A stretch of DNA of 64,000 nucleotides from Lacrimispora sphenoides. Its GTDB lineage: Bacteria > Bacillota > Clostridia > Lachnospirales > Lachnospiraceae. The notes beneath the pieces were generated by a model. That model was not told the origin of the DNA. It searched no databases and worked only from the letters and a program-made list of their open reading frames with translations. The position numbers were made by a program, and so were the translations under genes. Where the stretch lies: the NCBI RefSeq assembly GCF_900105215.1, contig NZ_FOIP01000001.1, positions 1,634,001 to 1,698,000 on the forward strand, given 5' to 3'. Shown in pieces: positions 63,894 to 64,000 of the stretch (position 1 is its first letter; every line of letters begins with the position of its first letter).

Positions 63894-63942
63894 CAGAGCC
63901 AGGTGATGAGTGCGGGGAACCGTTCATTTCCGAGGCTCTTTC
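63894..63942 (+). ncRNA. Structured 5' leader, unidentified
   Basis: AGAGCC near 63895 pairs with GGCTCT near 63934, closing an inner stem CGG-GGAA-CCG with a GNRA-type loop and two purine-rich internal bulges. A T-rich TTTCTTTATCCC follows. The shape is riboswitch-like but I do not recognise the class, and the controlled gene is not in the window. Confidence 0.35.
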
Positions 63943-64000
63943 TTTATCCCTTGAGAAAAGTTTAACAAGGAATAAAATCCGGGGCGTTTACTGGAAGGGG

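Noticed and set aside
1..64000. tRNA, rRNA, CRISPR array, prophage or integrase
   Set aside because: No CCA-ended cloverleaf, ribosomal RNA segment, regularly spaced repeat array, or phage or integrase gene was noticed on either strand by reading; a tRNA or CRISPR scan was not possible here.

Overview
The window looks like chromosome from a spore-forming, anaerobic member of the Lachnospiraceae (Clostridia), most like Lacrimispora or a related Clostridium cluster XIVa organism. This is inference from gene content: spore-germination-type Csp and SleL-like proteins, ECF cobalt transport under a cobalamin riboswitch, PTS sugar uptake, AGGAGG-type ribosome binding sites, TTGACA/TATAAT promoters and intrinsic terminators. 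I found no rRNA, tRNA, CRISPR array, prophage or intact insertion sequence.

Layout. 1-3.0 kb: the end of a subtilisin-like Csp-type protein whose catalytic serine position is glycine, a short relic resembling an IS3-family end, a LysM-GH18 spore-lysin-like gene, and a 5'-truncated GH18 pseudogene facing away from it. 3.0-9.6 kb: a leucine-rich-repeat / VWA / MoxR-ATPase trio, then small housekeeping genes (DUF378, zinc ribbon, nitroreductase, MmcQ/YjbR) and a small acidic lipoprotein. 9.7-19.9 kb: MBL-fold hydrolase, two-subunit ThrE-like exporter, dihydroorotase, an unrecognised tail-anchored protein, a polar amino-acid ABC importer, a lipoprotein, and an ABC-F protein with one degenerate ATP site. 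20.0-25.3 kb: a carbohydrate locus (LacI regulator, EIIBC permease, beta-propeller glycosidase-like protein, YiaK-type dehydrogenase). 25.4-28.6 kb: the ECF cobalt transporter, with the cobalamin riboswitch lying between cbiQO and cbiMN. 28.7-34.2 kb: ROK kinase, exonuclease III, an Uup-like ABC-F protein, and a GH13 debranching-enzyme homologue that has lost all three catalytic acids. 34.4-40.1 kb: a PRD regulator carrying the only EIIA domain of the locus, ascorbate-type EIIB and EIIC, and a split transketolase. 40.3-48.2 kb: complete kdpFABC-kdpDE. 48.3-49.5 kb: convergent dedA and luxS. 49.7-53.7 kb: a GntR regulator with paired operators, purine permease and adenine deaminase. 54.0-57.9 kb: a siderophore ABC importer behind a consensus promoter with an inverted repeat at its start site. 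58.1-63.8 kb: two Ca2+-type P-type ATPases. The last 170 bases carry a promoter and a structured leader for a gene outside the window.

How it works together: much of the region handles small molecules and ions at the membrane (K+, Co2+, Fe, probably Ca2+, purines, amino acids, sugars). Local regulators sit beside their targets: KdpDE with kdpFABC, GntR with purine salvage, LacI and the PRD protein with their PTS genes. The least explained parts are the LacI-PTS-glycosidase-dehydrogenase operon, the acid-less GH13 protein, and the unknown tail-anchored protein at 13.1 kb.
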